Part shown: in pieces, positions 54,294 through 64,000 of the stretch
Position numbering within the stretch: the stretch's first letter is position 1
How the letters are laid out: each line of letters starts with the position of its first letter
Assembly (NCBI GenBank): GCA_027574665.1
Contig: CM050653.1
Location: forward strand, 41,304,118 to 41,368,117
DNA from: Rhynochetos jubatus
Taxonomy: Eukaryota > Chordata > Aves > Eurypygiformes > Rhynochetidae
Reading direction: 5' to 3'
DNA: 64,000 nt
Notes under the pieces: generated by a model
What the model was told of the DNA's origin: nothing
The model's database searches: none
The model's input: only the letters and a program-made list of their open reading frames with translations
Program-made: the position numbers and the translations under genes

Positions 54294-55240
54294 CAAAAGT
54301 CAAGGAAAATTACAAGAATTGTTTATCTTTGAAGATCAACTTTAAAATACTGTAAGTGTAAGCACAACCTCCCAGAATTACCTGTAAGGAGTAGCATACC
54401 ACGTCAAAAAAACCCCCAAACCAACCCTAATGTTAAGAACAATGCACGACACAGCTTTGCAAGTTTGGGTAGCTTATCTCAGCCAGGACTCAGGATTGGA
54501 AGAGCACTGATGCTATAGGACAGAAAGAACTGAAGTGGGAAAATACACAACCAGTGACCAGCTTCAGAGTAAAGTGTTATGTTCCTAGAGAACATCTAAT
54601 AATAAAACTATAGGACCTGGTTTTGACTTCCATCTCTGAAAGCCAGAGCATGGCAACAGTTTCCCAATGGAGGTCTCTGAGGGACATCCTGAAAAGAGAA
54701 ATTCTGACTGACAAAACATGTGGGAGACTAAAGAAGGATATGAGGACAGTTATCCTCAAGTAACTTGCTTTGTCAGGGATTATTGGATAAAAACGAGTGC
54801 TTTTAAAGGATGCTGTTCCTGGAGTAAATACAGCTGAGGTCAAAAGGTCAAATACGATGCAGTCAACATAAATTATTAAAAACACGCATTTAAAAAAAAT
54901 TTGGCTAATGAAGGGGTGCCAAAATGACAAAACATTTTAATAAGAATGATAAGCTCCTGCTGTTGTCAACTGGAAATGAATCAAGTTGCTGTTTACTAGA
55001 GAAACTGATTGAAAAAAACTAAAAATTGCGGTAGCTTTCATTGATAGTGTGAAGAATGCAGGAAACACTTCAAACCCTACACCAAATGATACCTGAATAC
55101 TACTAGAAAGCCTTTTGTTTAAAGTGTGACTCAAGAGCGCAAGCACTCACACAATTTTCTGTGGTATACACTCTGCCTTCATCCACATCCAAAGCATAAT
55201 TAACTGGGAAACACAGTAGACAAGCGCAAATCTGACGTAC

Positions 55241-55337
55241 CTGATATGTAGAGACAGGGGAAGCAGCAATGAATGGCGTGATTGATGTCTGTGGAATCAT
55301 GCGGTTTGTTGGAATACTGTACGGTGAGGAATAAAAT
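55241..55337 (-). CDS. RBMS3: RBMS3 internal exon B (FYSSPYS...SPVSTYQ)
   Basis: This is a 97-nt exon. Its first base completes the Gly codon left by exon A, followed by 32 codons encoding [13 protein letters not shown], then IPQTS and [14 protein letters not shown]. It ends at phase 0. The acceptor TTTGTTTGCAG|ATTTT follows a clear pyrimidine-rich run, and the donor CAG|GTACGT is close to consensus. The peptide lies in the Ser/Thr/Pro/Tyr-rich disordered part of RBMS3 with no folded domain. The surrounding minus-strand frame (about 55103-55456) stays open past both splice sites, so the frame alone overstates the exon. I see no frame damage. Confidence 0.95.
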
Positions 55338-56362
55338 CTGCAAACAAAGAACAAACGCGAGATTTTTTTGAACCTTTCGACTGCTAGGCTCTGACTAACT
55401 AATTCACTGCCTCCCGGGCAAAGACAGAAAGAGTCTACACAGGTAATTATGTCCATCTATTTCCAAAACCACAATAAAGAAGATGTGATGGCTCCACTGA
55501 ACAGATCTTGAAAATGGAAAGGAGGAGGAATATTTACACAAAGCATATTTTTTCACTTCAACTAGCACAAATATAGAACTTCACGATACAAGAAGTAATT
55601 ATCTAAAATGCAAAGACAGCTGATTTTCCAGAGTGCTAGCTAGTGAAAGGAAATTTTTTACGCGATATCGAAGACAATATTACTGATTTCATTTTTACAT
55701 GCGGTACCGTTTTCTTTTCAGATCTTAATGCTTCAGTGCTGAGAATAACACATTCCATATACATGCCTGAATTATTTTATTAAAGGATGGCTACAAAAAC
55801 TCTGTCTGAAATTTTTATATTCATCTAGGCAGAGAGCAAAAACACCCACCTTCTGGTGAAACATATCAGGAATTATGAGTCTAAATGCCCCAGGCAGCAG
55901 TGAAAAATCTCAGATTTAGTTGTTTTTATTTCCACTGTTGCATGCTATGAACAAAAGTTGCACTGTCTCTTGCTTGATGGTAATAAATGTTATATTTCCT
56001 CTCCTTCCCTGTGGGTTAACGATTATTGATAAAATTACCACTTGGAAAATATCGTTACTGGTGGATTGTGTAAGTACTTAATATGTGCGTGCTTGTAAAG
56101 ATTTTTGAATTTGCCCTTTTTAACTGAAAGCCAGAAAAATAGAACTGCTTCAAAAACGAATGTTTGTGGTCTTACAGCAATCCAAATGCTGATAATTTGG
56201 ACTCTGAGAGAGAGAAATACTCCTGTGCAGTGTTCTCTTGTCCAGTTTAAACCTCACGCAGATCCTTCTCATACAGAATGCACCACTCTTACAAGTAACA
56301 GAAGATTTTCCACATGTGCTCCCTCTGTAACAGTGAAGTGGATGACAATCCCTGGCTTCTTA

Positions 56363-56402
56363 TGTTGGTTTGTTTTGTTTTGGTTTGTTTTTTTTTTTCT
56401 CC
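56363..56402. repeat. T/G-rich run (TTGG, TTTG, poly-T)
   Basis: GGTTTGTTTTGTTTTGG continues into an unbroken T run. This is simple sequence. Confidence 0.8.
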
Positions 56403-59400
56403 CCACACTGAGGCAATCAACAGTAGCTTTCCATGAGAGCCATGCAACAAAAAAAATCATTACTGGTGTTTAAACAAGTGCTCTATTTCCTGATCACCCT
56501 GGCATCCCGGATTTAGTACTAATCAGTCTAGTTCAGACTGGATGCATTCATTCCGGATGCAGGCTCAAATAACCACCAACTTCATCCAACCAATAGCCTC
56601 GGAAAAACAGGCTGCCGTCTTTGAAGGTTGGGTAGAAACATTTGAAGTTAAGAGGGGAGAGGGAGACAAAGAAGCAATCATTTGTTCTCGCTATTCCAAA
56701 TAAGATTTTAAAATGCCAAAAGCAGCAGGTGGCGTCTGAGTGATTTTTTGTTTAATAGAAATATATTGCTATTTTAGGAACATTTATCTGCCCTTACAAT
56801 GCCCGCACGGAGACTATTTTAAAACTGTGCCTTTCCCCAATTTTATATATAGCCTATTATGAGAACTCAGAGGCATTTATATCCCACTGCTTGTATCCAA
56901 CACTGAGTTCATACACCACTGGGGGGGGGAAAGGATTTTCATAGCACTAGCTGGGTTCATCTATGGCATTAGCATGATGCATATGTTCTGTAAGTCCTGT
57001 TACAGGGGTCTTCTCCCAGATCTAGGTTAACCAGAAATCACTTTGGCTATGCTGTTGCTAAGTGGATGAACTAAGAAGTGCTGCGTGTGGCAAATGAAAA
57101 CAGTCAATGGCAGAATGACACAATTCACTCTACAGGTAAAATGTATAACAGAAATACCTATGTACCTCTTGAACTGAAGGACAGTATGAAATGAAACCTC
57201 TTTTGAGAAAATAACATATTTTTGTTCATTCTGTTCTCTGCACTCATACCGTGTATGAACTGCTCGGACAAAGACGAATGCAGGCGACAAACAACCTTCC
57301 ATTTGGAAGTAATGCTGACTCTTTGGAATAAACTCTCCAATAAATCCCAGGAAATGCTACCAAATTTACAGAAAACGTGTGCTAAGCCAAGAACCTGACA
57401 GACAGCTAACCATTTCAGTTTCAGCTTAGAGATGCAGTTATCTGAATAGTACATAAGCTTGTAGAATATACACTCTAGTAATGTGAAAAATACAACCCTT
57501 CCAACACCCCTGCCAATACCATTTATCTGTCGCAGTTTGGAACGCTCTCAAATAAGCATCAAATAAAACATACTATCAGGACACTCAGCTATATTGTGAA
57601 AATGCATGCACCAGAGCATCAAAGAGAAAGGAAGGAAATCTTAATGCAGCAAATGACAGTGTGAGAAAATCCAGTTCATGTATTTCAATTCTAATAATAA
57701 TAAATAACATTTAACAATCTGAGTTACTGTGACAGGGTATAGGTCAAACATTTTGCAATCAGTAGTCTCTTACACTCATAGACAAAGGTTTGTCTTCCTG
57801 CCACAACATCCCTTGTGCCCAAAGGGATCTAAAAAAAGGATTTGGATATTGCCTGAGGGAATTCAGCAGAGCAAGAACTGCACAAGATTATTCTGAAGGC
57901 CTCTCTGCCACATGTGAAGTCCAGCAGTATGGTGAGGAGAGGGGTGTCGCTGCTGGGGACAGGCTCAAGAGAAACCTCCCCGAGGCATGGGATGCTCAAC
58001 CTGCCACAGTGCTGCAGCCATGCACCACCCTGGCAGAGCCCACTCACAAAGAGTGCTCAGCTTGCTCTCACCCATGGGACATGCAGGTACCTCCCCAAAT
58101 TCTCTTTACATACAAATAGGCTAATGTCTTAATAGTAATTGGTAGAAGTGACATGCTGGGGACCTAAAAAAAGGCAGGAGGAGAAAAAATGCAAGAGTGG
58201 CCTGCTCTGGTATAAACCCTACAGCATTCCAACAAGATCTGCAGCTGCTGCCCTTGCCGTATTCAATTTTAGGCCTTCTCCTTTTTTTCCTTTAGGCTCA
58301 GGGAAAGGTGAAATGAGGTAGAAGATGCATGTTGTAAGCAAATCCAAGGGAATACAGAATTCCCAGTCACTGTAATGTGTACATCGGAAAGAGGAGTGGA
58401 AAAAGAGATGAATTATACTGGCTTTGTCTCATTTTAGATATATTGTTCAATTATGCCCCCAAGTTTCCTGGCATTAAAATGTACAGTATCTAGCATGGTA
58501 CTTTGAGAGCTGTAAGCTTTGTAGTTGTTGACCTGTGGGCTCTAAGGAGCGCTCTCCAAAAGGCTCAGCTGCATTTTCTGCAAATACAGTTTGCATCCTT
58601 ATATTGACCCGTACAGTGTTTTGCAGGCACAAGTCAGTGTCCCTGCTCCTCAGTTGCAGTTGCAGTGCTAGAAGCAAAAACATAGAAAGGCAGGTGGCAG
58701 GGATGAGGCAAAATGGACAGCGCCCTTGTATTAAAAATAGACCTTTTCAGCATGCCCAGATTCCATAAGCACAGGGAAAACTCATCACTGGGAGGCAGAA
58801 AGATGTTCCTGGATGTTCATGAAGAGGGTTTATAAAGGGTTCAAAAGAAAATGTTTTTAAGATATGTTAAAAAGAACCTTGTTCCCAATATATCATCAGG
58901 CACACAAAAGCCATGCTTAAAGAACAGTTTCTGTTGCTTAACAGACAAAGCACATACTCCACTCCTACATCAACCCTCCCTCTGCATTTGGGGACTGAAT
59001 TATCTGTAGCGTCTGGTCACTATTTCCCTGCCAAAAAATAGGAAAAAAAAATCCATATGGTTCCCATCCTATGGGGGAATGTGCAAGCTTCCACACAGAA
59101 TCTGCACAAGAGCAAGACCCTATTTGCACTGCAATAAACACCATTTGCTCATGCCTCATGCCTGCAGGCAGTACTGAAAAAGTTAGATTCATAAATAGTA
59201 TCCTGGGGCTCACATAATGTAAGAGTATTACCAAGCGTTATCAAGGCAGCAATTTTCTGTTGCAATAAGCCACAGAGTCAGATGTTTGAGATGAAAAAGA
59301 CCTATCTGAATATTGAGCCCATTGGCCAGCAAATGCACAGCACAGTCCCCTAGATATCAGATATTAAACTGATACAGTACATCACCATCTTAGTCAAATG

Positions 59401-59721
59401 GCCAGGAGGACTCAAGCCTCAGGAACATTTTAAATGAGCATCCTTACAGTGCAAGTACAAGAGTTCTATTTTGTTCTTTGTATGAGTGCATTAAACCACT
59501 AAAACAATATTAATATCACAAATTGAAAAATCAATAGCATATTACAATAGGCACACTACTCCCCAAAATAAAACCTGAGTACCTTTGTAAATGTAATTCA
59601 GGAAAGGCTGAATATAAACCAAAAAAGGCACAGAGAGATTGGCAGGGGAAAAGAGCTTATTTGCTGAAGTGTGGGGTTACCACGTCTTCAGTAACTCCTA
59701 CTGCAACACTATGGTACACTA

Positions 59722-59834
59722 CGGGCCGAATTCTCCACTCCATTATACCAGTTTTATGCTGATGTAACTCCACTGGATGCTTAAACAGAGTTACATGGGC
59801 ATAAAACCAATATAATGAAATGGAGAATCAAGCT
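59722..59834. mobile_element. Palindromic MITE-like element (fossil DNA transposon)
   Basis: Two inverted arms of about 46 bp surround a loop of about 17 bp. The left arm runs GGGCCGAATTCTCCACTCC ... GTTTTATGCTGATGTAACTC. The right arm read in reverse complement is GCTTGATTCTCCATTTCATT ... GGTTTTATGCCCATGTAACTC. The arms match over most of their length with a few mismatches. The GGGCC(A/G)AATTCTCC end and the GTAACTCCACTG core are typical of palindromic repeats scattered through turtle, crocodile and bird genomes. No transposase is present. Confidence 0.72.
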
Positions 59835-62733
59835 TTACAACATAATAGACTCTGAAGAAAATTATCTATTCCTTTGTGGGGAAAAAAATCTTAGCTATTT
59901 TTAGTGAAAGCCTCTCATCCTCTTTTGTTTTATTCCTGCTATAGATTTTCAAGGCAAATACACAGTTATAGAGTAATAAAAGTGATAGTACTACACCATG
60001 AGCAATGAGAACCCACCTTTTTATCTGAACAACATACGAGAGTCCAGATTTTTCCCTCAGGTTTGGTTATGACCCAACCCAAAACCTAATATAATCCAAG
60101 CCTCTTAAGGAATTGTGAATTCTAAATACCGCTGCGCTGACACCTGCAAAGACACATCTCTTTAATAGGCTTCTATCCTCCATATAATTTGCCAGTGTGC
60201 AGTCAATCTTTCTTTTAAAGTTTTATTGGTAATTCATACCTCACCTGGATCTTCACCTTGGCTTGGGTATCTCTACATTTCCTACCTCCAGTCTCACTTC
60301 ACTAAGCTCCATGCTGGTGGGCACCCAAAGGTCTGAGCGACTCATGCTTATCCCAGCACATTAACAAGCCCTGAGCTGTGTGCAGGGTCACAACGCCTGC
60401 TTAACCTGACTGCACCCGACAGGCCTGCTACAAAGGAAGCTGTCATTGCACTACAGACCTTTGGGTAACGTTGCTCCACGCAAACCTGAGCTGCTTGCTC
60501 CACCTTACTGCAAAGGATTACGCAGCACTTTTCCCACAGGGTGGGTATGGGCATGCCATCAACACATGGGGACTGCAAGCAGCTTTGTGCGAACTTCCAG
60601 ACAGTCCTCACTGTGAAAAAGAGCAACGTGTCTGCCTAACGCCTCTTCACCGACGATTAAGCTAACCTCTTCTACTCCAGAGTGCTTAAGAGTCTTTAAC
60701 TCACCATGACCACACACCTGCTCTGATACCCGTGTTGCGTCTGCGAGCAACAAATCGCAGTTGCACATTTTACAAGCAAAGTATCAAGGTGCTCCCAGAC
60801 TTAGCTAAAATAAAACCCATGAGCTAGATTTCTACTGTACGTGCAAGTAAAGAGGTTTATAGGAAATATATATAACTACAGGATATGATGAGATTAAGTG
60901 AATGCTTGTGGACCTAAATGAAACTGTGTAACCAAAGGGTCCTGGTGATCCTCAGATGACCGCGTTTTACACATGTGACCACAGGTTGGAACAACAGTTG
61001 TGTAACTTGATGGACAAACCAGTTTTTCCATACAGTAAGAGCTTCTCCTCACAATACTGCATACATACAAACAAGACCTCACCATCAGAGCATTTGGAAT
61101 AAGATGGTTCTGTCGTGGTGAAATTGAAAATATTTTGACACTCTAGAAAGAAGAGATACATCAAAGTGACAATTAATTGTCAATCCTAGAGAGATAGCCA
61201 GTGCTGTAGTTTATTTCATGCTTTACAAATAAAATAACATTTAAGAAACTCCAGAGATGAAATTCTCCATTGGGGACTATTTATTTTCCCAATGATCAGT
61301 GACAGTATGTTCAAACAATTGAGTGACCAAATCATCTGAGCAGCCGGAACACCTGAGCAGCACAGGTACTCTCTGATACAAATAATGTCTGATTCTGAGA
61401 TAACTTTCATAATTAAAAAATATATATTCTTGAAGTAAAATGATATTAATCTCAAAGGATGATTCAAATTACAGTTTCCAAAACATTCACAAAACTGACA
61501 TGCAGGAATTCCTTTGAAATAAAAGCCAGTTGTACGGATGTAATACTGATGGATTATGAACTAATGATGGTTTTATTTATAGCCTATAATGTGTTAGCAA
61601 CTGAAAAGTATGACGATAGAGGAGAAAGACTCATTTGGGAGGTCAGAACAGGGAAAGAGAACCAGAGAATTCTGAAATCACAGCTATGAAAAACCCCTCT
61701 TTTTTCTGAATTGCTCTCATTTGGCTGCTGCTTCTACAACATGGGGATATCACGAGTCCTACAAAGCCACTGCTTGTAAAGGGCAATTAAGCAACATATA
61801 CTAAATATTATAATTGATTTTTTTTTTAAACTACTGGGAATGTTAGTTTTTTCCTACATGCTTCAACTAGGAGTGCACTAACAAATATTTAACATATAAA
61901 CCCATTCTCATCTATATGAATACATTCTCACCTTCAGCTGGAAAATGCAGACAGAAGTATGCATGGAATTTGATAATCGTATCAAACATCTCTCTGATCA
62001 AAGAATGACTGTCAAAGAGTTCAAGGCTGAACCTCCTGCTTCATTTGAAATAGTTGTTAACCTATCTGAAAGGATAGCTAGATTTCAAGGCTCTGTTTTC
62101 TAGCTCATGAAATAATTGGAAATGTAATCATGCAGGTAAGTAATATGATGATGTAACTTCTCTGCTAAATTTGAAAAAAAGTTAAAATTCTTTGTGTCGG
62201 CAAACTGTAGCTGAGAAATGAATAGGAGAGTTGCTCAGAATTTTACCCCTAAATTCCATCTGCTTATACACTAATTTAAGGCTTTCTCCCTATTTGGCAT
62301 TTCTATTCAGACAATGCTATGGAAGCCAGCCAACCTGTAGAGAGAAACCCACATGAAGTAACAGCTCTATTATCCAAAATATGCTGCAATCTTCAATGAT
62401 TATTTTAACAAAAGCAAAGTCAGTAAAGGGAAACTTTATTGGTTTCCATTTCATGACAGAGAGAGCTTAAAGAAACATTCACTAGCATCTGCTAAATATA
62501 GATGGAAACTATTAGGAAAAAACAACTTCCCATTCAAATATGTATTACAAACAAGTGGGCATAAAAACAAAAGGGAAACTAAAAGAAGAACTTGACAATA
62601 TAGCATTACATGTTTCAGACAAAATATGACTGAGTGAATTTGCTTCTGAATAAGTTTCACCACAGAAAAAGAAAACAGAAGATGGCATTCAAAATAATTT
62701 CTAAAAAGGCATAAGAAAACATGCATTCCTTAC

Positions 62734-62780
62734 CCATTCTGTATAGCAGCTGTTGGATCGTAAGTCAAAGCCATGCCAGC
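62734..62780 (-). CDS. RBMS3: RBMS3 internal exon A (AGMALTYDPTAAIQNG)
   Basis: This is a 47-nt exon reading GCT GGC ATG ... CAG AAT GG and encoding AGMALTYDPTAAIQN plus the first two bases of a Gly codon. It enters at phase 0 and leaves at phase 2; the split GG|A codon is completed by the next exon. The acceptor is TATATGCAG|GCTGG (AG at 62782-62781) and the donor is AATGG|GTAAGG (GT at 62733-62732). In the RBMS family this peptide follows the second RRM and a short linker and begins the low-complexity C-terminal region. Exact RBMS3-type residues (ALTYDPTAAIQNG) identify it. A second acceptor with a longer pyrimidine tract lies 40 nt upstream, and its use would put a stop codon first (see findings). 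Confidence 0.93.
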
Positions 62781-64000
62781 CTGCATATAGTTAGGGAAGA
62801 AAAACAGATTTTTACTATTACTGCAGGGAAAAAAAAAAGACCAAAAAAAAAAAGTTAAACATATTCTAAGCCAATATGAATAAAAACTGAATGCAACTTA
62901 GATGGAAATCTAAATTCTCCAGGGAAGCTCAGATGGCCTAACGCAGCACAGACAGATTGGCCACCGCTCGTGCCTGAGAGATCCCTGAGAAACAGATCTG
63001 ATCAGTATGGTGCTTGTCATCTCTCCGCAACATTTAGGTCAAACGGTGTTTTTGTTGCACCAGTAGCAGCTAATAACTCCACTGAGATCAACGATTTGCA
63101 TCCAATTGCACACTATAACAAGACAGGGCCAACTCCTGCTGTCACCTGTGAGACAGGTAGTTGGTAAATATTCTCCCAAGAGCTTGGGATGGGTTTTCTC
63201 TTTTCTACAATGGCCACACCCTGTGGAGTCCAGTCGACTATTTCCCTGGGTGTCACTCTTGCTTACAGTTAATTCATTACCAGGAGACAAGGAACAAAAA
63301 GTCAGGTGTGAAACAGAAAAGACCTAACAAACAAAAAGGGCTTGAGCTTTTAAACAGGGCTTTTTAAAATACTTCAGAGGTCTGGACAGCAAAAGAATTT
63401 GTTAATGGGCTTTGCAGAGCCTTTCAACGTCCATTCACCACCAAGCAGATGGTGACCTGCGCATGAGGACTTGGCAGTGTCAAAACAGCGTCCAGTTAAC
63501 AACCGTCACCACCGCCACCTTCAGTAGGCATGTCCACAGGCACCGCAGGAAAGGCAGGGAGACAGCAGGGCTGGAGACTGAATTTCCCGCTCCACCTTAT
63601 GCTCCAAGACGGCAGTTGGGGCTGTGTAGGAAGGACCAGCTTTTTCCCCAGCATATACTTTAAGATGTGGGACTGACAATCTCCCCGCCCACATACTGCA
63701 TTTGCTTTGACTTTTTGTCTTCCTTATTTATTTTTTTCCGCTCCCTTTGTGAAATACTTGCCAATATAAGACACTGCCAGGAGATGGGGAGACATCTCCC
63801 TTTGTGCAGGGCTAGAAGGAGAGAGAAGAGGACCTCATTACTCAAGGTGCTCCTCTCCCTTTGAGAGTAGCTGAAAAACAGCCATGGCAGCATCCCCCCG
63901 CAAGGCACTGTATTTCTCTCTGCTTGTCATACAGACCATATGCTCGCTGCCTGAGACAGGAGACAGAAGCATTTGCCTCAAGGACAGGTGCTTTACTAAC
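62781..64000 (-). other. RBMS3: RBMS3 intron upstream of exon A (partial)
   Basis: This is intronic by position. Near the acceptor, the gene strand carries two T-runs separated by GGTC (about 62829-62853), then CCCTGCAG, then the real acceptor 40 nt later. I looked for the preceding RBMS3 linker exon (QNQSKYTQNGRPWP region) and did not see it. The segment 63400-63660 is richer in CpG and C than its surroundings, but no exon was recognised. Nothing else is supported. Confidence 0.75.

Larger units (their letters stand above)
51697..55240 (-). other. RBMS3: RBMS3 intron between exons B and C (3544 bp), with solo LTR
   Basis: The intron is bounded by GT at 55240-55239 and AG at 51698-51697. More than a quarter of it is the antisense solo LTR at about 52268-53260, whose nearer edge is about 570 bp upstream (in gene direction) of the exon C acceptor. 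It also holds a short tandem duplication (54250-54293) and an A/C-rich run near 54403-54428. I see no further exon. Confidence 0.85.
55338..62733 (-). other. RBMS3: RBMS3 intron between exons A and B (7396 bp)
   Basis: The intron is bounded by GT at 62733-62732 and AG at 55339-55338. It contains a palindromic MITE-like element (59722-59834) and a T/G-rich run (56363-56400). A CpG-richer patch lies around 60390-60770, where both strands have short open frames but no recognisable protein. The rest is unremarkable AT-rich intron sequence. Confidence 0.85.
20653..62780 (-). other. RBMS3: RBMS3 gene, internal part (four 3'-half coding exons and their introns)
   Basis: Four minus-strand exons share consistent phases and encode a continuous 102-codon stretch (47+97+51+111 nt). 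The stretch matches the proline/serine/threonine-rich C-terminal half of RBMS3, a member of the MSSP/RBMS family that binds AU-rich RNA and single-stranded DNA through two N-terminal RRMs. It is RBMS3 rather than RBMS1 or RBMS2 because of the segments [25 protein letters not shown] and [15 protein letters not shown]. These agree with the RBMS3 protein as I remember it, with at most a few substitutions; no alignment was run. The RRM exons lie above 64000 and the final exons and 3' UTR below 1, so the gene extends past both ends. Its real extent is larger than the interval given. Confidence 0.93.

Noticed and set aside
1..64000. CRISPR arrays, tRNA or rRNA genes, bacterial-type operons
   Set aside because: No regularly spaced repeats, no cloverleaf with A/B boxes recognised, and the composition and splice structure are those of a vertebrate intron region.

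Overview
The window is AT-rich, intron-dominated vertebrate DNA, almost certainly from a bird. It holds no complete gene. Its only confidently coding content is four short exons on the minus strand. Read from high to low coordinate, they join in frame into 102 codons of the C-terminal half of RBMS3, an RNA-binding protein with two RRM domains and a single-stranded-nucleic-acid interaction. The exons are 62734-62780 (47 nt), 55241-55337 (97 nt), 51646-51696 (51 nt) and 20653-20763 (111 nt). All four have AG acceptors and GT donors, and their phases agree. The RRM-coding exons lie beyond 64000. The last coding exons and the 3' UTR were not found and should lie below position 1.

Layout in gene order: 64000-62781 is partial intron. 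Next come exon A (62734-62780), a 7.4 kb intron, exon B (55241-55337), a 3.5 kb intron containing a solo LTR, exon C (51646-51696, a likely cassette), a 30.9 kb intron, exon D (20653-20763), and more than 20 kb of intron reaching the window edge.

The introns carry repeats typical of a sauropsid genome. There is one roughly 1 kb avian endogenous-retrovirus solo LTR (about 52268-53260, plus strand). There is a degraded roughly 1 kb CR1 LINE (about 42440-43440, plus strand). Several fossil palindromic MITE-like elements are present, clearest at 59722-59834. Weaker SINE or LINE relics, A-rich tracts, a small AT/AC microsatellite and a degenerate tandem repeat of about 100 bp period (15185-15560) complete the list. 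The bird assignment rests on recognising the LTR type together with these archosaur/turtle-type repeats; the species cannot be named.

Nothing bacterial, no CRISPR array, no operon and no evident second gene is present. The long open frames elsewhere are chance frames in introns or read through repeats. The items most worth checking are a premature, stronger-looking acceptor 40 nt upstream of exon A that would give an immediate stop, the LTR upstream of the cassette exon, a long intronic hairpin at 28013-28126, and three exon-like or CpG-rich open patches at 11560-11685, 38080-38286 and 44454-44561.
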